A DNA stretch of 64,000 bases, from the NCBI GenBank assembly GCA_023053575.1, contig JAKZAP010000010.1:16614628-16678627 (forward strand), given 5' to 3'. Below, in pieces: positions 22,718 to 34,245 of the stretch. How positions within the stretch are numbered: position 1 is the stretch's first letter; every line of letters starts with the position of its first letter. Both the position numbers and the translations under genes were made by a program. This DNA is from Branchinecta lynchi. Taxonomy: Eukaryota > Arthropoda > Branchiopoda > Anostraca > Branchinectidae. The notes under the pieces are model-generated. The model was not told the DNA's origin. It was given only the letters and a program-made list of their open reading frames with translations, and ran no database searches.

Positions 22718-22984
22718 CTAAATCTGCAATGAGGAACTTACAACTATAGGTTTGACATCAACTTTTTCTTTTTGCTGAATTTTCACGTCATCTGCGTTCC
22801 TTTGTCTACGTTCCGACACAATCGCTCTCCATTTCGAAAAATCGACACTGACACTTTTATGAACAGCTTTCGATTGGGTCTGGAATAATCTATTCGCAAT
22901 CAGCGACACAGCCGACTGTTTTTTCGAAAAAATATTGACATTCTCTTCAACATGCAACACAAGATCTGGCTTCCCAGCATTCAT
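22718..22984 (-). CDS. Hypothetical small open frame, unrecognised
   Basis: An 88-codon minus-strand frame is rich in lysine, valine and serine, with a charged middle (FSKWRAIVSERRQRN). It overlaps no recognised element and has coding-like composition, but no domain, signal peptide or membrane segment is visible. It could be an exon fragment of a host gene, an element relic or chance. Confidence 0.2.
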   Translation of the reverse strand: MNAGKPDLVLHVEENVNIFSKKQSAVSLIANRLFQTQSKAVHKSVSVDFSKWRAIVSERRQRNADDVKIQQKEKVDVKPIVVSSSLQI

Positions 22985-23164
22985 CTCTTATCCAACGCAT
23001 AACTCAACGAAAAGATCAGAACTACTACTAAGCTTCCACTATTTTCGTGTCAGCGCCCGGATGGTACTATACTACTCTCCTTCCCCGACTGGAAACGAGC
23101 GAGCGGAATCGCCTCTCACATCTGAATCATATGCTAATGCAACAACAAGAAATAGACATAATTA

Positions 23165-23530
23165 GATTGTAATTTGAAGTGGATGACTGAATGAGGATGA
23201 GAGCCTATGCAAGGAACCGCCGGCTACAATGTCAGAAGTTTCATAACAGATAACACAAGGATGCGCAGTTTCAAGAGACAACGCTTGGGATGTAATCTGT
23301 TGTGATTTTGAAAACGTCATGGATGAAATGCAAGCATTGCCGAAAAAGCATCTGCTGACCTTTTGGTTGGTCGTCATGACATTGGAAAATTCAGCAGATG
23401 CTTTTTCGGCGGTTTTTGGGCTCTTCCTGGCTATGCTTGTTATGCATAATATTTAATGTACAACCTGTTGAAACTGCACATCTTTGTGTTATCTGTTATA
23501 AAACCTCTGACACTGTACGCATGAGATCTG
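23165..23530. repeat. Dispersed repeat, partner of 1-250, partly palindromic
   Basis: Contains 'ataacagataacacaaggatgcgcagttt' and, inverted about 250 bp later, 'ctgcacatctttgtgttatctgttat'. The centre has 'gccgaaaaagcatctgctga' facing 'tcagcagatgctttttcggc', a perfect 20-bp inverted pair. The right side matches the left end of the window. A foldback-type element. Confidence 0.65.
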
Positions 23531-24536
23531 AAAGGTAACAATAGCAGGGTTATAAAGTTCGTCTCCCTGAGATTCTTATCGATTTTGCTAATGAAAAGAG
23601 ATAGTGAGTAGCCAAGTGGATTACGGAGTTGTAGGTTTCTAAGTTTCAAGATGCCGTGAACCGCAACTGCCATCCCTGAGTTCACAAGTAGGGTTTTTGA
23701 CAGTAAACCAATCAAATGAGCCAGCGATAGAACAAGGGGTTACCCACGCCCAGGGACCTGATGTGCACCCTTTGGCACCAGCTGACACCAGCTATGCCGG
23801 CCATAAATTAGGCAATTCCGCTACAAACATGCTGATTTTAATGTTCAATGTGGCAACACCTGCCGGCTAATGTTAACCTGCACCGGGCACTTGTTGTAGA
23901 ATAAAATAGAGAGTGGGCAACCCCTCAGGACAGATAAAGGACGTCACAAATGTTTCAAAAATCTACACAATCCTGCCACAAACTTAATCACTTTTCATTT
24001 CATTTCGTTCGTCGTTCGTCGGGTAATGGTCTTCGCTGAGACACTGAAACCAAAAGCCGCAAAACAGCGAAATTATAAAACAAACATTTAAGTTTGTTGC
24101 ATGAGAAAAGAGGCATATGATGAGTTGCCGCCAGATTCGATAGAGAAACAATAACAATCACAGGTTAGATCTTGGTATAAGTTATCTGAAGGGGGAATAA
24201 GCGATTAGGCTTTCGGTCATACTGTGAGCTTCTCGGCTATCCCGTGGAAAACTCAGCCAGCAGTCAGCATTGGGGTCGGAACTCGGAAGGCAGAGATTAC
24301 AAACTAGATGAAGTTTGACAGAACAGAGTTTTGTAGAGCAAACATAGAGACAGAGCCAATTTGTTTTAACATGGCTAGGCCTAAGAGGAACTGAAAGTAG
24401 CCAGACAAACGTGGTTAAACGTGCATTAAAAAGTAAAGTGTCATTGTTTACTTTATGCTGGCGCATCTAGCGACAAAAAATTAACTAATCTGGAAGGGAT
24501 TTTATGAAGGACGTATTGGCCACTCTTCCCAATTCA
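23531..24536. other. No gene recognised
   Basis: A minus-strand frame at 24,182-24,466 (94 codons) has scattered cysteines but no known domain. The rest is unassigned. Confidence 0.35.
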
Positions 24537-24785
24537 ATTGGCCTTATTCCAGTCCTCTCCAAGTGGACTAGTTTCTGTTAGTCCCTCATTGTCTCATACT
24601 CAACCCTTGAGTAGACATAGTAAAAGTCGGATCCATAAGATACTGTGAAACTTTCACTTTCAGGCAGCAGATTGCAGATTTTCTACTCATAAACCTGTGA
24701 ATCTATTTTACTATGCCTGTCGTTGAGTGCTGATGGTGAGGCATAGTGGAACTAACGAAACTAGTCCGCTTGGAAGCGCTGAACT
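24537..24785. repeat. Imperfect palindrome of about 245 bp
   Basis: ccaagtggactagtttctgtt on the left pairs with the complement of 'aacgaaactagtccgcttgg' on the right, and 'ctcaacccttgagtag..catagtaaaa' pairs with 'tttactatgcctgtcgttgag'. A MITE-like hairpin with no duplication identified. Confidence 0.5.
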
Positions 24786-25010
24786 GGAATGTTCTCCATA
24801 GAAAAACTGTCCGAAACGGCATACGCGCGTCTGTCGCCCTCTCATGGGCTTATTCGTCTGTTTGACTCTTAAGTAGATTTTGTTTGTATGTGTAGTGTTT
24901 TGCCTAATTATGTCTTCATATATTCTTTTGTACTCCACTGTTTTCGTCTTGAACGATTTGTGGGTTAAAAATAAATTAGTATTATATGGAGAATACTCTT
25001 GATGACTAAC

Positions 25011-25195
25011 TTTCCTTGACGATGCAAAATCGCCGGGTACCTAGCGGAAGAGCCAGAAGCGGTATCACAGCTGCTCCCGAAGATCGCCGTGATTGTTTGA
25101 CACAGGATTTGAGTTGGTGAGTTTGAGTCGTTAGTGAGACGCTTTCTCGTTCTTCCTGAGGATCACTGGCGTATTTTGGACTTGGTCATATAGAG
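25011..25195 (+). repeat. Dispersed repeat, partner of 19,713-19,910
   Basis: Contains cgccgggtacctagcggaag, 'gacacaggatttgag' and 'ggcgtattttggacttggtcatatagag'. The hAT element at 25,196 inserted at its right end, using atatagag as target. No coding content. Confidence 0.6.
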
Positions 25196-25971
25196 CAGTG
25201 GTTCCCAACCTTTTTCATACCGCGTACCTCTAATCAAGGTTGGAAAAGGTTTCGTGCGTACCCCCCTTTTTCAGAACGCGAAAACGACAATATTTATTAG
25301 AAATATATGTAAACTCAATGAAACACTCGAGGCTGCTTTGTAGCAAAAATTGTGTCAAGTCTCGGCTCAACATCAACATCAACATCATTAACGGCAATAA
25401 TTTTTACGGTCCGCCTGTTTCTGTGTTTGGTTTCGTTGTTCTCCGTGCTTTCACCAAGCTGCATCGCAAACGTTTTCGTTAACTGAACTCACAACCTGAA
25501 TGACAATCTCACTTGCAGTGTCTTTGTTCTTCTTGAAACAATATTGTTTGACACAGGAACAGATTTTACGGTAGTAAGCTAGCTGTTTTGGAATCAATAT
25601 TATTACGTTGACTTCAACTAAGGCTCGTAATCGGAGGCATCACGCAACACCCCTACCCCCAAAGCGGCCGGCCAGACGGTTAAAAAGAAACCAGTCGGCG
25701 CTTCGCGCCGCAATTTTTCGTAAAGCAGTTATTTTTTTTGAAAAACAGTCGGTAAAAATGACCTGCCAGTCAGTAAAAATACCTTGCCCCTCAAAAAAAA
25801 ATTTGGCCATTACTCTGCTGGTAATTGGTAATATTAGGCTTTTGGCAAACAAAAATGAACCAGGCGAGGTTTTGAAGCTACAAATTGAACCGATTTTGGT
25901 TCCTTCTCGTACCCCTTGCATGGGTCTCGCGTATCCCTTTGGGTCCGCGTACCACTGTTGGGGAACCACTG
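25196..25971 (-). mobile_element. hAT-type element, 776 bp, with nested MITE
   Basis: CAGTGGTTCCCAACC at the left and the complement of CAGTGGTTCCCCAAC at the right. The flanks atatagag (25,188-25,195) and atatacag (25,972-25,979) match at 7 of 8 bases. Both ends match those of the 3.06-kb element at 10,073. The left side includes a region with possible ancient coding content, but no hAT transposase signature is visible. It carries an internal MITE at 25,632-25,817. Confidence 0.8.
25632..25817 (+). mobile_element. hAT-type MITE 'CAGAGGC', nested
   Basis: Runs from CGGAGGCATCACGC to the complement of CAGAGTAATGGCC, flanked by ctcgtaat and ctggtaat (7 of 8 match). Contains the palindromic core GGCGCTTCGCGCC and the 'cagtcggtaaaaatgacc' phrase seen in the copies at 27.7 and 34.7-35.2 kb. 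Confidence 0.75.
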
Positions 25972-26983
25972 ATATACAGTATTGTCAAAGTGTCCGACAG
26001 TAGCAGCAAGCTTCCAACCTCTGTTGCCGATTAATTTTAAAAGATGTCTGCAAACCACATATAACTGCCAAGTGTCCTCAGTATGTTCCTAAGTTTACGT
26101 ATTTGTCTAAGAGAGGACAGTATCCATACTATACTAGTAGTTCTCTAGCTCTGGGAGTGTTTTACGGATGACAACGTGTCATTAAGATCTCGAATTCCCT
26201 CTCCATTCACCTTCCCCCATACTGGATAGACGGATCCAGAAAACCAAGTTTTAATGGAGCATTCTGTCTGGTCATTTATATGCGTGCCAAACCTGCTAGC
26301 TTATGAGGAAGTGCTCAAACTATAAGAAGCTCGAGCTTTTGGGCACTAAGAAAACGCTAAGCACAAACAATTCCAAGAGAATGGACTTAATTTCAGAAGT
26401 TTGTCCATGTGTTTCCAGCTGACTTCTGACGTCTTGAAACTCAGAAACCTATAATGTCATTAGTAATGGCGATTAGAATCCGTGAAATTAACTTTATAAC
26501 CCTGCTAATCTGATGAGGAAGAGAGCCCTTTGAGTGGGGGAAATGAGCCAGTAGTCCCTACCACAAGCTCACTGCCACTAAGTGAATTAACCAGTGCAGG
26601 TGATTTATATGGCGATAGAACCGTTTCGTGTTAAGCATTATGTGCCCAGTTGCATGTAAACGAAACATGGGATATTATCTTGAAATTATCGCAAGCCTGC
26701 CTATATTTCTAATCTCACCCTTTTTAGCCTTTTCCAGCGGTATTCTCGTTGTAATCATTTGTTTTGTTTAAGACAAATCTTACTGCACGATTACGATTAT
26801 GTGGGATGTATCGCAGAGATTTTCCAGGTTCGGTTTATGTAGCTAAATGTTCCTTCAGCCGAAGCTGACTGCGAATCATATTTGACAGTGCAAACCGGAT
26901 ATGTCAGCTGAACTTTATCAGAGCTATATTCGGCTCTTCTTGGCAAAACTAAAAAAAAAAAAAATATAGCATACAAATTATAA
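25972..26983. other. No gene recognised; small repeat pieces
   Basis: 26,185-26,250 resembles a piece of the 12.2-kb satellite family. 26,870-26,945 resembles the arm of the 9.1-kb inverted repeat (agctgactgcgaatcatat, 'ggctcttcttggcaa'). The remainder is unassigned. Confidence 0.4.
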
Positions 26984-27060
26984 GCCCCTCGGTAGCTCAG
27001 TGGTAGAGTGAGTGCCTTGTAAGCAGAGGATCCTGGGTTACAAATCCCGGCTGAGGAGCA
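26984..27060 (+). tRNA. Degenerate tRNA-like sequence, TGT anticodon position (Thr-like)
   Basis: Starts gcccctcggtagctcagtgg, with a good A box, and pairs with gaggagc at the 3' end (one mismatch in the acceptor stem). The loop cttgtaa places TGT as anticodon. The B box has one extra base, and only three of five anticodon-stem pairs form. A T5 run follows directly, as a Pol III stop would. More likely a tRNA pseudogene or SINE head than a working tRNA-Thr. Confidence 0.55.
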
Positions 27061-27721
27061 TTTTTGATTATCAGTTCACTACTTACAAATGTTTCCATCT
27101 CAAGGGCGTTTTCCCCTATTAAAACTATATTTTTGGTTTTTGGTCTTGTGGGTCCTGGTTTGTCTACGTGGCTCCAACAAAGGAGTCTTAGACTTCTGAA
27201 TTATATTCGAAAAATTGTTTATAGTATTGGTCATCCGTACACGTCCCTTGTGTAAAGCGTCATCTATATTAAATTATATACCGTACATATGTTTATAAAA
27301 TAAAAATACAGAATAAAATACAAAATTATAAAAAAAAAATGATCGCATACAAATTCTATATATATGTATTTTTGTCGTCTTTTTACGTCTTGCGGAGTTA
27401 AGTTTGAGCATAAATCGGACGAACGAGCCTGATAATTCCACTATTTTTGTTACTGTATTCAAAACAAATCTACTTTGTATCTTTTCTATTTCGGTTGGCC
27501 TACCTGTTTACGAAAGGGTTTAATCGAATGGAAGCGCTTTATATGTACCAACTTTCGGGAAAATATCCCACTCCGTTTGGGAGTTATCGGGATTAGAGAC
27601 TGACGGACATATCTATGATATCAAAGCCAGTCCTTACTTTCGTTTGAAGTCCAAGCAAGACTAAGATCATGTTTCCAAAAATTCGGATGTGGCCGTCTTT
27701 AATAATAGTCTATTCTCCACC
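27061..27721. other. No gene recognised
   Basis: AT-rich spacer after the tRNA-like sequence. Short frames only. Confidence 0.4.
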
Positions 27722-28062
27722 CAGAGGCGGTACTAGCCAAAATGTTTGGGGGGGGGGACGAGGCATTTACCGACTGGCTGGTAATTTTTACCGACTTTTT
27801 CTGCAGAAAAAACGACTGTTTTCAACAATAAAAATGACTTTTTTGAAAAAAAAATCGACTGATTTTCCGAAAAATAACTGATTTTCAGAAAAACCGACTA
27901 TTTTGACGAAAAATCGACCATATTTTCAGAAAAACTGACTGTTTTCACGAACAAAAAATCAACTGTTTTGACGAAAAATCGCGGCGCTTCGCGCCTACTC
28001 GGTATTTTTTACCGACAGCTTTGGGGGGGGGGGCGTCCCCCCGTCCAGCCGTGACACCTCTG
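27722..28062 (+). mobile_element. hAT-type MITE 'CAGAGGC', 341 bp
   Basis: Starts CAGAGGCGGTACTAGCC and ends GTGACACCTCTG. The interior repeats 'accgact', 'aaaaatcgact' and 'ttttgacgaaaaatcg' several times, with GGCGCTTCGCGCC near 27,983, and has long G runs close to both ends. The flanks do not show a matching 8-mer, so one side may be rearranged. Confidence 0.65.
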
Positions 28063-28560
28063 TCAAGGGCGCGTCATTTAGCTGATGTTTTCAACTTGGG
28101 ATCTGAGCTACGTCAAAAGATAGAATATGTATGGATTATAGAAAGTAGATGAAATTTGCCAGAAAAAAAAGGATATTTTAATCAATTTCGCCTGTGGCGC
28201 CTTTCATAGTAGTCGGCTGGTTGAAGGGTGCGTCATTGAGGTGTGATTTTAGGCTTGAAATTTTGGGGTCCGAATTAAAAGCTAGAGTTTGTATGGGAGA
28301 GTTTTGCTAGAAAAAAAATGGGTGTTGAAAAAATGTTGCATCCGACACTCAATTTAAGTTTGTTTTGGATACATACATAAGAAGCTGCTACCGGGGCTTC
28401 GCAAAAATCAGTGTTAACATCTATTGTGTTAATTTTTTGCTTGTGGCTAATTCGTATAATTGCCAGTCATATGTTTGATTTCTCCCCCCCCCCCCCCCTC
28501 CATTCCCAAGCACTTGGATCCGGCCCTTGACTGAATGCTCTGTCACTTCTGTCAGCCTTG
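28063..28560. repeat. Repeat shared with 34.79-34.95 kb and with a hAT interior
   Basis: The block 'gttgcatccgacactcaattt' to 'gtggctaattcgtataatt' is nearly identical at 34,800-34,930. A second block, 'cgcctgtggcgcc' with 'gcgtcattga', resembles in reverse the interior of the hAT element at 39,080-39,260. A possible inverted end pair is tcaagggcgcg at 28,063 and 'ggatccggcccttga' near 28,530. Confidence 0.55.
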
Positions 28561-29489
28561 GTTTTCTGGAACAATTCATGCATAAAGGGGGGGGGGGGGG
28601 GGGGGTCGAGTGAATGTGACATAGCCTATTGTCAATGTGCAGAAAATTTCGAAGAACTGGCAAACTACTAGTTTGGTATGAAACACTGCTGCTACACTTT
28701 CTGCTTCGAAAAATCCGAAATAACAAATTCTTAGAAGACTCTTTTCTAGTTAATCCAGACCAGCATATTTTACAATGCAAAGAATTTATGTAGAAACAAC
28801 TCACAACTTTTCAATTTACTTTTGTGGCAGAAAGATTGCTGGAACAGTTAGTTGTTCACTGATACAAAGTTTATTTTTTTTCCTTTCTATTTTAATGTTT
28901 TATTGCCTAGAAAAACTGAGAGAGGTGTTCAAAAAAGCATACCTCCACTACATGGCAACAGTTCTGAATTACTTTTGTTACCTTCCAAAGTATCCCTATG
29001 GAAAAAACAAAAAAATTAAATATAAAGAGCAGACGAAGCTAAACAATATGACTTCATTCTTTACATATGACACAAGAACTTATTTGAACACTTTTCCCAC
29101 TGTTTCAATACCCTGATTTTTTTATTTACTTATAAATCAGTCAAATGGCAAGATGCAAATTATGATGACAAACAAAAAAGTCAGCAAATATTTGTCTGGC
29201 AGTGTCTTGGATCTTCTTCATAAATACTACTTGAGACCAAGCTGACTGGGAAACATATATTTCAAACATTGGACAGAATCAGCTACAGCTACAATGCTCA
29301 GCTAGTTCCTTGTCAGGCTATCGAATGAACCTTTCCTGCCATCGTCCTAATTGAGCAGCAAAAACAGCAGCCATGTCAAAAATGAAATTGCACCTGTATC
29401 TCAGCACTTGTTTTTTCCCTTACACTAAGTGGTATCCAAATGTAATTTCCCCAAATAGGATGTTTTAGCAGCCTAACAACATGCCTAGC
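28561..29489. other. No gene recognised; G run and a repeat fragment
   Basis: A G run of about 20 is at 28,587-28,606. A plus-strand frame at 28,775-29,116 (113 codons) contains one hydrophobic stretch and no known domain. 29,235-29,330 is a fragment of the 9.1-kb inverted-repeat family. Confidence 0.4.
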
Positions 29490-31580
29490 GCTGGGAACAC
29501 TATGCCAAATGCTGGATACTAACCAACCAACAGGTATCAAGTGTTAAGCATAAGGTTTGTCAAACCCTAGACATACCCAATATTTGGCATAGGGTATACA
29601 AAATCAGGGGTTTGTGGTTGCTGTATAGTTGACTGGTTTATAGTCGGTAGAACCTTCAGTTACTTATTGCACCTGCAGGTTTCTTTCTTCTGTTCTTCCA
29701 TCACCCAACCTAGACCTAGTTAATGAGGCCTGACATTTAACAGCATGACAAGAGTTGCAATTTATTTGAAGTTCATAGTACAGCGGGAGTGGCGGTGAAC
29801 TGTAAGTAGCCATATTATTCCTGGAGGACTACAGAAGAAGTACGCTGAACTGTTCCCTGCCTAACCTAGCATCCAAACTAGCGGGTTCGCTGCCACTCAG
29901 CAGGCGGCCCGCTTTGGGCATGGGTATGGTACCCCTGTGAAATTTGATTAAACTGAGGCTGGTTACATACCTAAATAGGGTTGTCTTCCCATCGTAGATA
30001 AAAAAAAGATCCTGATTTTACTTTCTATGCAACCTCATCCAAGATCACGGAGTTTTCTGGAGACCACTTCTTTACTAGTGGGTTTACTCTATCCTTTTTC
30101 AGAAAATTGCTGCTAGGTAGCATGGATGAAGCAAGCTTTTCAATCTATTCACTGGAGCAAGTATTTTCTTTGATGTGTGTGCCTTTAATTGTATTTATTT
30201 TGAGTGATTTTTAAATTCCTTTAGATTTTAACAATCTAAAGGAATTTGGAAGGAAGGAAAATTTAATTCCTTAAGGTTGAAAATTGAAAAGCTTACCTCA
30301 TAGGATAGAGTAACCTAGCGGCGACAACCTGTAAAAAGATTGAGTAACCTAGCAGCAACTACCTGGGAAAGGATGGAGTAAACCCACTAGGAAGGAAGTG
30401 GCCTCCACAAAACTCCACGGATCTTGGAAGTGCTCTAACATTTTGAAAATTGGAAAATGAGGTTGGATAGAAAGTAAAATCAAGTATCTTTTGATGTAGG
30501 ATGGGAAGGCAACCCTATTTACGTATGTAACTAGTCTCAGTTTAACAAGTTTCACAGCCACAGGTGTACCATGCCCAAAAATTGAGGAGTTGTGTATCAG
30601 TCATCCACAAATCCTCAATTTTTGGTCATGGTGCCCGAGCGTCTGGGCATGCCTGGACACATTGGCATGGTGCCCATATGTTAGGGCACTATGCCCTGGA
30701 GCATGGGCATGGTACCCCTGTAAAATTTGATTAAACTGACACTGGCCATGTTGTCAAAAAGTCAAAAGTCAGAGTAAAACAAAGTAAAAAAAATCACTCA
30801 AAACAAATACAATAAAAGGTAAACAATCTAAAGGAAATATTTGCTCCAGTGAACAGATTGAAAAGCTTGCCTAATCCATGCTACCTAGCAGCAATTTTCT
30901 GAAAAAGAATAGGATAAACCCACTAGAAGAGAAGTGACCTCCAAAAAACTCTTGGAAGTGCTCTAACATTTTGTAAATCGGAAAATCAGGTTCGATAGAA
31001 AGTAAAATCAGGTATCCTTTGATCTTGGACAAGAAGAAGACCCTATTTAGGTATGTAGCCAGTCTCAGTTAAACCAAATTTTACAGAGGTACCATGCCCA
31101 TGCTCCAGGGCATGGTGCCCCAACGTATGGGCACCAAGCCCAAGAATTCAGGGTTTGTGTATGCTGTTGTGTATGACTTCCCACACCTTCCACTGGCGGC
31201 CACTGCCACTGGCCACTGGCGAATAAAATGACAATGAACAGTTGGCTGAACTAGGCCTAGGAACTTCAAATAAAATTGCAAGTAAGGAAGGATCCTTGCC
31301 AAGAAGGGCTGAAATATTATTACTGTCAAAGCTTTGCAAAAGCAAAGCGTTGATAATGCCATTTTAGCAGACATATTGTAGAACTAGAGGTGTGCTTATT
31401 TGAACGTTTGTTGACTTCAAACTTTACCATTTCCATGGACTTGCTGTGATGAAAGTCAACTTAGTCAGCCACAAATCTTTGATTTTTGGATACCCTATGC
31501 CAAACGCTGGGCATATCTAGCGTTTGAATAGCCTATGCCTAACGCTGGATACCCTATGCCAAACACTGGATAGCTGTTGG
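29490..31580. repeat. Nested foldback cluster
   Basis: Outer blocks built on 'ccaaatgctgg', 'tttggcatagggtat' and 'cacaaatct..gattttggata' lie inverted at 29,490-29,625 and 31,450-31,570. Inside, arms reading 'catgggtatggtacccctgtgaaatttgattaaactga', 'agcaaataggg' and 'gtgggtttact' at 29,910-30,200 reappear inverted at 30,310-30,580 and again at 30,850-31,110. An 'attgaggagttgtg'/'caaatcctcaattttt' hairpin sits at 30,580-30,620. At least two long palindromes, possibly one inside the other. No coding content. Confidence 0.65.
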
Positions 31581-32280
31581 TACTCTACTCGAGGCTATAC
31601 TATTTCCATCAGAAGTTAACCTGTCTATTCCATTGCTCAGCTTTGGTTGTCTTTTTCTCACCACAGAAATTTCCACAAAAGGTCAACAATATCTCAAAAG
31701 AAAGCCATCTTTTTCTTCTTCATCCTAGGTTTTCTTACGAGATAATAGAGCACAAGCTGCATTGCCAGTACATGATTTTCTGTGATGACCCACAAATTTT
31801 CTGCGGACTTTGTTACCGTTACCACCGTTACGGCTGGTCATCCAAATTTGTTTATGTTACGTAATCATTGTTTAACCTAGGTACTTGGAAAAATATGAAA
31901 GCAAATTGTATGATTGTTAGAAACAAACATGAATTCAATATCAGAAAAACATTTAGTGTTTTAAACAGAGAAGATCTTTGTCTTTTTGGCCTTTTTTTAC
32001 TTACATAAATTGACATCAACTCTATTGTACTGTAACGATGCCGGATGCCGTGATTCTATTTCCGTCATAACAGTGCCTAAATATCTGAATTTAGAAAGAT
32101 TTATCAGTTGCACATGATTTGAAACACACATCTTTCAACAGGTTTAACTATTTCAGACAGGTTGTGGTGCATCTAAGGTACATCTAAGCTAGAAAACTAA
32201 TTCCTTCGGGTGATCAGATTCAACACATTGGCTAAATGGTCAAAATAGCTACAAGATCAACCAACTACAAACTCATCAAA
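31581..32280. other. No gene recognised
   Basis: A plus-strand open frame ending at 31,864 (95 codons) has no known domain. Otherwise unassigned. Confidence 0.4.
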
Positions 32281-32288
32281 CAAACAGA

Positions 32289-33438
32289 CAGTCTAGTACA
32301 CTAGCCCCCTTTTCAGGCACGGTGCTCAAACGTCTAGCACCATGCCTGGGTGCTAGACGTTCAAGCACTGTACCTTTGATTTCATGTATGGTGCATGGAT
32401 TTCAGTATACAGTGCATACATCAAAAACACAGTTTCTGTCATAACAACTGAGCACCAGCTCGGACAGGGCTGAAATTACTACCATATATTAGAGAAATCA
32501 AAGACAATCCTTTATATATTTTTCTCAACAAAAACAAAAGCGCTCGGCTGATGACAGATGTGAAAAACCTCATTTCCTTTTCTACATAGTCAAGGGTTTT
32601 GCATGCAAAGTGTCCTGTGCCTCAGCTTTTTCTACTTAGCAGCCAACCAGAATATTGGCTCTTGGGGGATAGATAGGGAAAATACATGGAAAATAGATAG
32701 GGTGCTGTTAGGTTTTTCATCTCCATCATCATTAGAGCCCTTTTGTTTTTGTTGTGAAAAATATATAAAGAATTGTCTTTGATTTCTCTAATTCATAGTA
32801 GTAATTTCAGCCCTGTCCGAGCCGGTGCTCAGTTGTGACGACAGAAACTGTGTTTTTTCTGTATGCACTGTATACTGAAATCCATGCACCATACATGAAA
32901 TCCAAGGTACAGTGCTTGAACGTCTACAGGAGTGTTGCATGAAGCTGCCCTTACTATGGCACCGCCCACCCCCTAATTGTCCATGGTACATGATCCTGCC
33001 ACCTTGGATCATGAAGCTGCCACCCCCAGAAAAATCATGCAAATTCCAAGAAAACAGCAAATTTTGTTATTTGCAAAAGGTCAGGGAACCTCTCTGACCA
33101 AACAGCTGGCCTCTAACTTCACCATGTAGCAAAATACCATTTTTAGCAAAGTGGGCGACTTCATGATCACTTGGGTGCCTATATTCTTTTGTGTTCTCCA
33201 GCTTAGCCTTGAACAGTTACAAGTAAACTATGGTACCAGCAAAAAGCGAAGGTTCTAAGCTTCCCTTCAGGATACTCCACTGAATTTTATTTCAACCTTT
33301 AGCCTACTCTTTTTCCCTAAGTCATTTCCCCAAAATAGAAGTTTAGGGTGGCAGCTTCATGCAACACTCCTGTAGCACCCAGGCATGGTGCTAGACGTTT
33401 GAGCACCGTGCCTGAAATGGGGCTAATGTACTAGACTG
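32289..33438. mobile_element. Long-armed hAT-type foldback, copy 1 (with insertion)
   Basis: Begins CAGTCTAGTACACTAGCCCC and ends with the inverted equivalent (GGGGCTAATGTACTAGACTG). The arms stay complementary for roughly 300 bp (cacggtgctcaaacgtctag, 'tgcctgggtgctagacg', 'ttggatttcatgtatggtgc', 'cagtatacagtgca'). Perfect 8-bp flanks caaacaga lie at 32,281-32,288 and 33,439-33,446. A 446-bp TA-flanked element is inserted in the right arm. Copies 2 and 3 are at 33.55 and 40.83 kb. Confidence 0.9.
32927..33372. mobile_element. TA-duplicating MITE, 446 bp
   Basis: Perfect 23-bp inverted ends, starting CAGGAGTGTTGCATGAAGC, flanked by TA on both sides. The uninterrupted sequence 'cgtctagcaccc' in copy 2 of the host shows that exactly one TA was duplicated. 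TA duplication points to the Tc1/mariner group. A partial internal repeat of the end (tcatgaagctgccaccccc) lies near 33,009. No transposase frame. Confidence 0.85.
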
Positions 33439-33545
33439 CAAACAGAGGGCATCGAACATGCAGGCCAACTGCCGGATGGTGCTGAACAACTTTAAGTTCG
33501 TAAGTATACCAATGCTGTTTATACCCAGCGATTGGCATAGGCTTT
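33439..33545. repeat. Fragment of the 'ttggcatagg' repeat
   Basis: 'atacccagcgattggcatagg' matches the outer blocks of the 29.5-31.6 kb cluster. The sequence resumes as 'ctttcccaaaatcaggg' after copy 2, so copy 2 inserted into a member of that family. Confidence 0.5.
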
Positions 33546-34245
33546 CAGTCTAGTACACTAGCCCCTTTTCAGGCACGGTGCTTAAACGTCTAGCACCATG
33601 CCTGGGTGCTAGACGTTCAAGCACTGTACCTTGGATTTCATGTATGGTGCATGGATTTCAGTATACAGTGCACACATCAAAAACACAGTTTCTGTCATAA
33701 CAACTGAGCACCAGCTCGGACAGGGCTGAAATTACTACCATGAATTAGAGATATCAAAGACAATCCTTTATATATTTTTTACAACAAAAACAAAAGGGCT
33801 CGGCTGATGACAGATGTGAAAAACCTCATTTCCTTTTCTACATAGTCAAGGGTTTTGCATGCAAAGTGTCCTGTGCCTCAGCTTTTTCTACCTAGCAGCC
33901 AACCAGAATATTGGCTCTTGGGGAATAGATAGGGAAAATACATGGAAAATAGATAGGGTGCTGTTAGTTTTTCATCTCCTTCATCATTAGAGCCCTTTTG
34001 TTTTTGTTGTGAAAAATATCTAAAGGATTGTCTTTGATTTCTCTAATCCTTAGTAGTAATTTCAGCCCTGTCCGAGCCGGTGCTCAGATGTGATGACAGA
34101 AACTGTGTTTTTTCTGTATGCACTGTATACTGAAATCCATGCACCATACATGAAATCCAAGGTACAGTGCTTGAACGTCTAGCACCCAGGCATGGTGCTA
34201 GACGTTTGAGCACCGTGCCTGAAATGGGGCTAGTGTACTAGACTG
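33546..34245. mobile_element. Long-armed hAT-type foldback, copy 2 (intact, 700 bp)
   Basis: Same ends as copy 1. Perfect 8-bp flanks taggcttt at 33,538-33,545 and 34,246-34,253. Uninterrupted, so it gives the standard length: two arms of about 330 bp around a short spacer containing 'gaatattggctcttggggaa'. No open frame of note. Close similarity to copy 1 across the whole length suggests fairly recent activity. Confidence 0.92.

Noticed and set aside
26984..27060. Functional tRNA-Thr gene
   Set aside because: Weak anticodon stem, an acceptor mismatch and an extra base in the T loop point to a pseudogene or SINE head.
27722..28062. 8-bp duplication around the MITE at 27.7 kb
   Set aside because: The flanks tctccacc and tcaagggc do not match, so the element is called on its ends and interior only.
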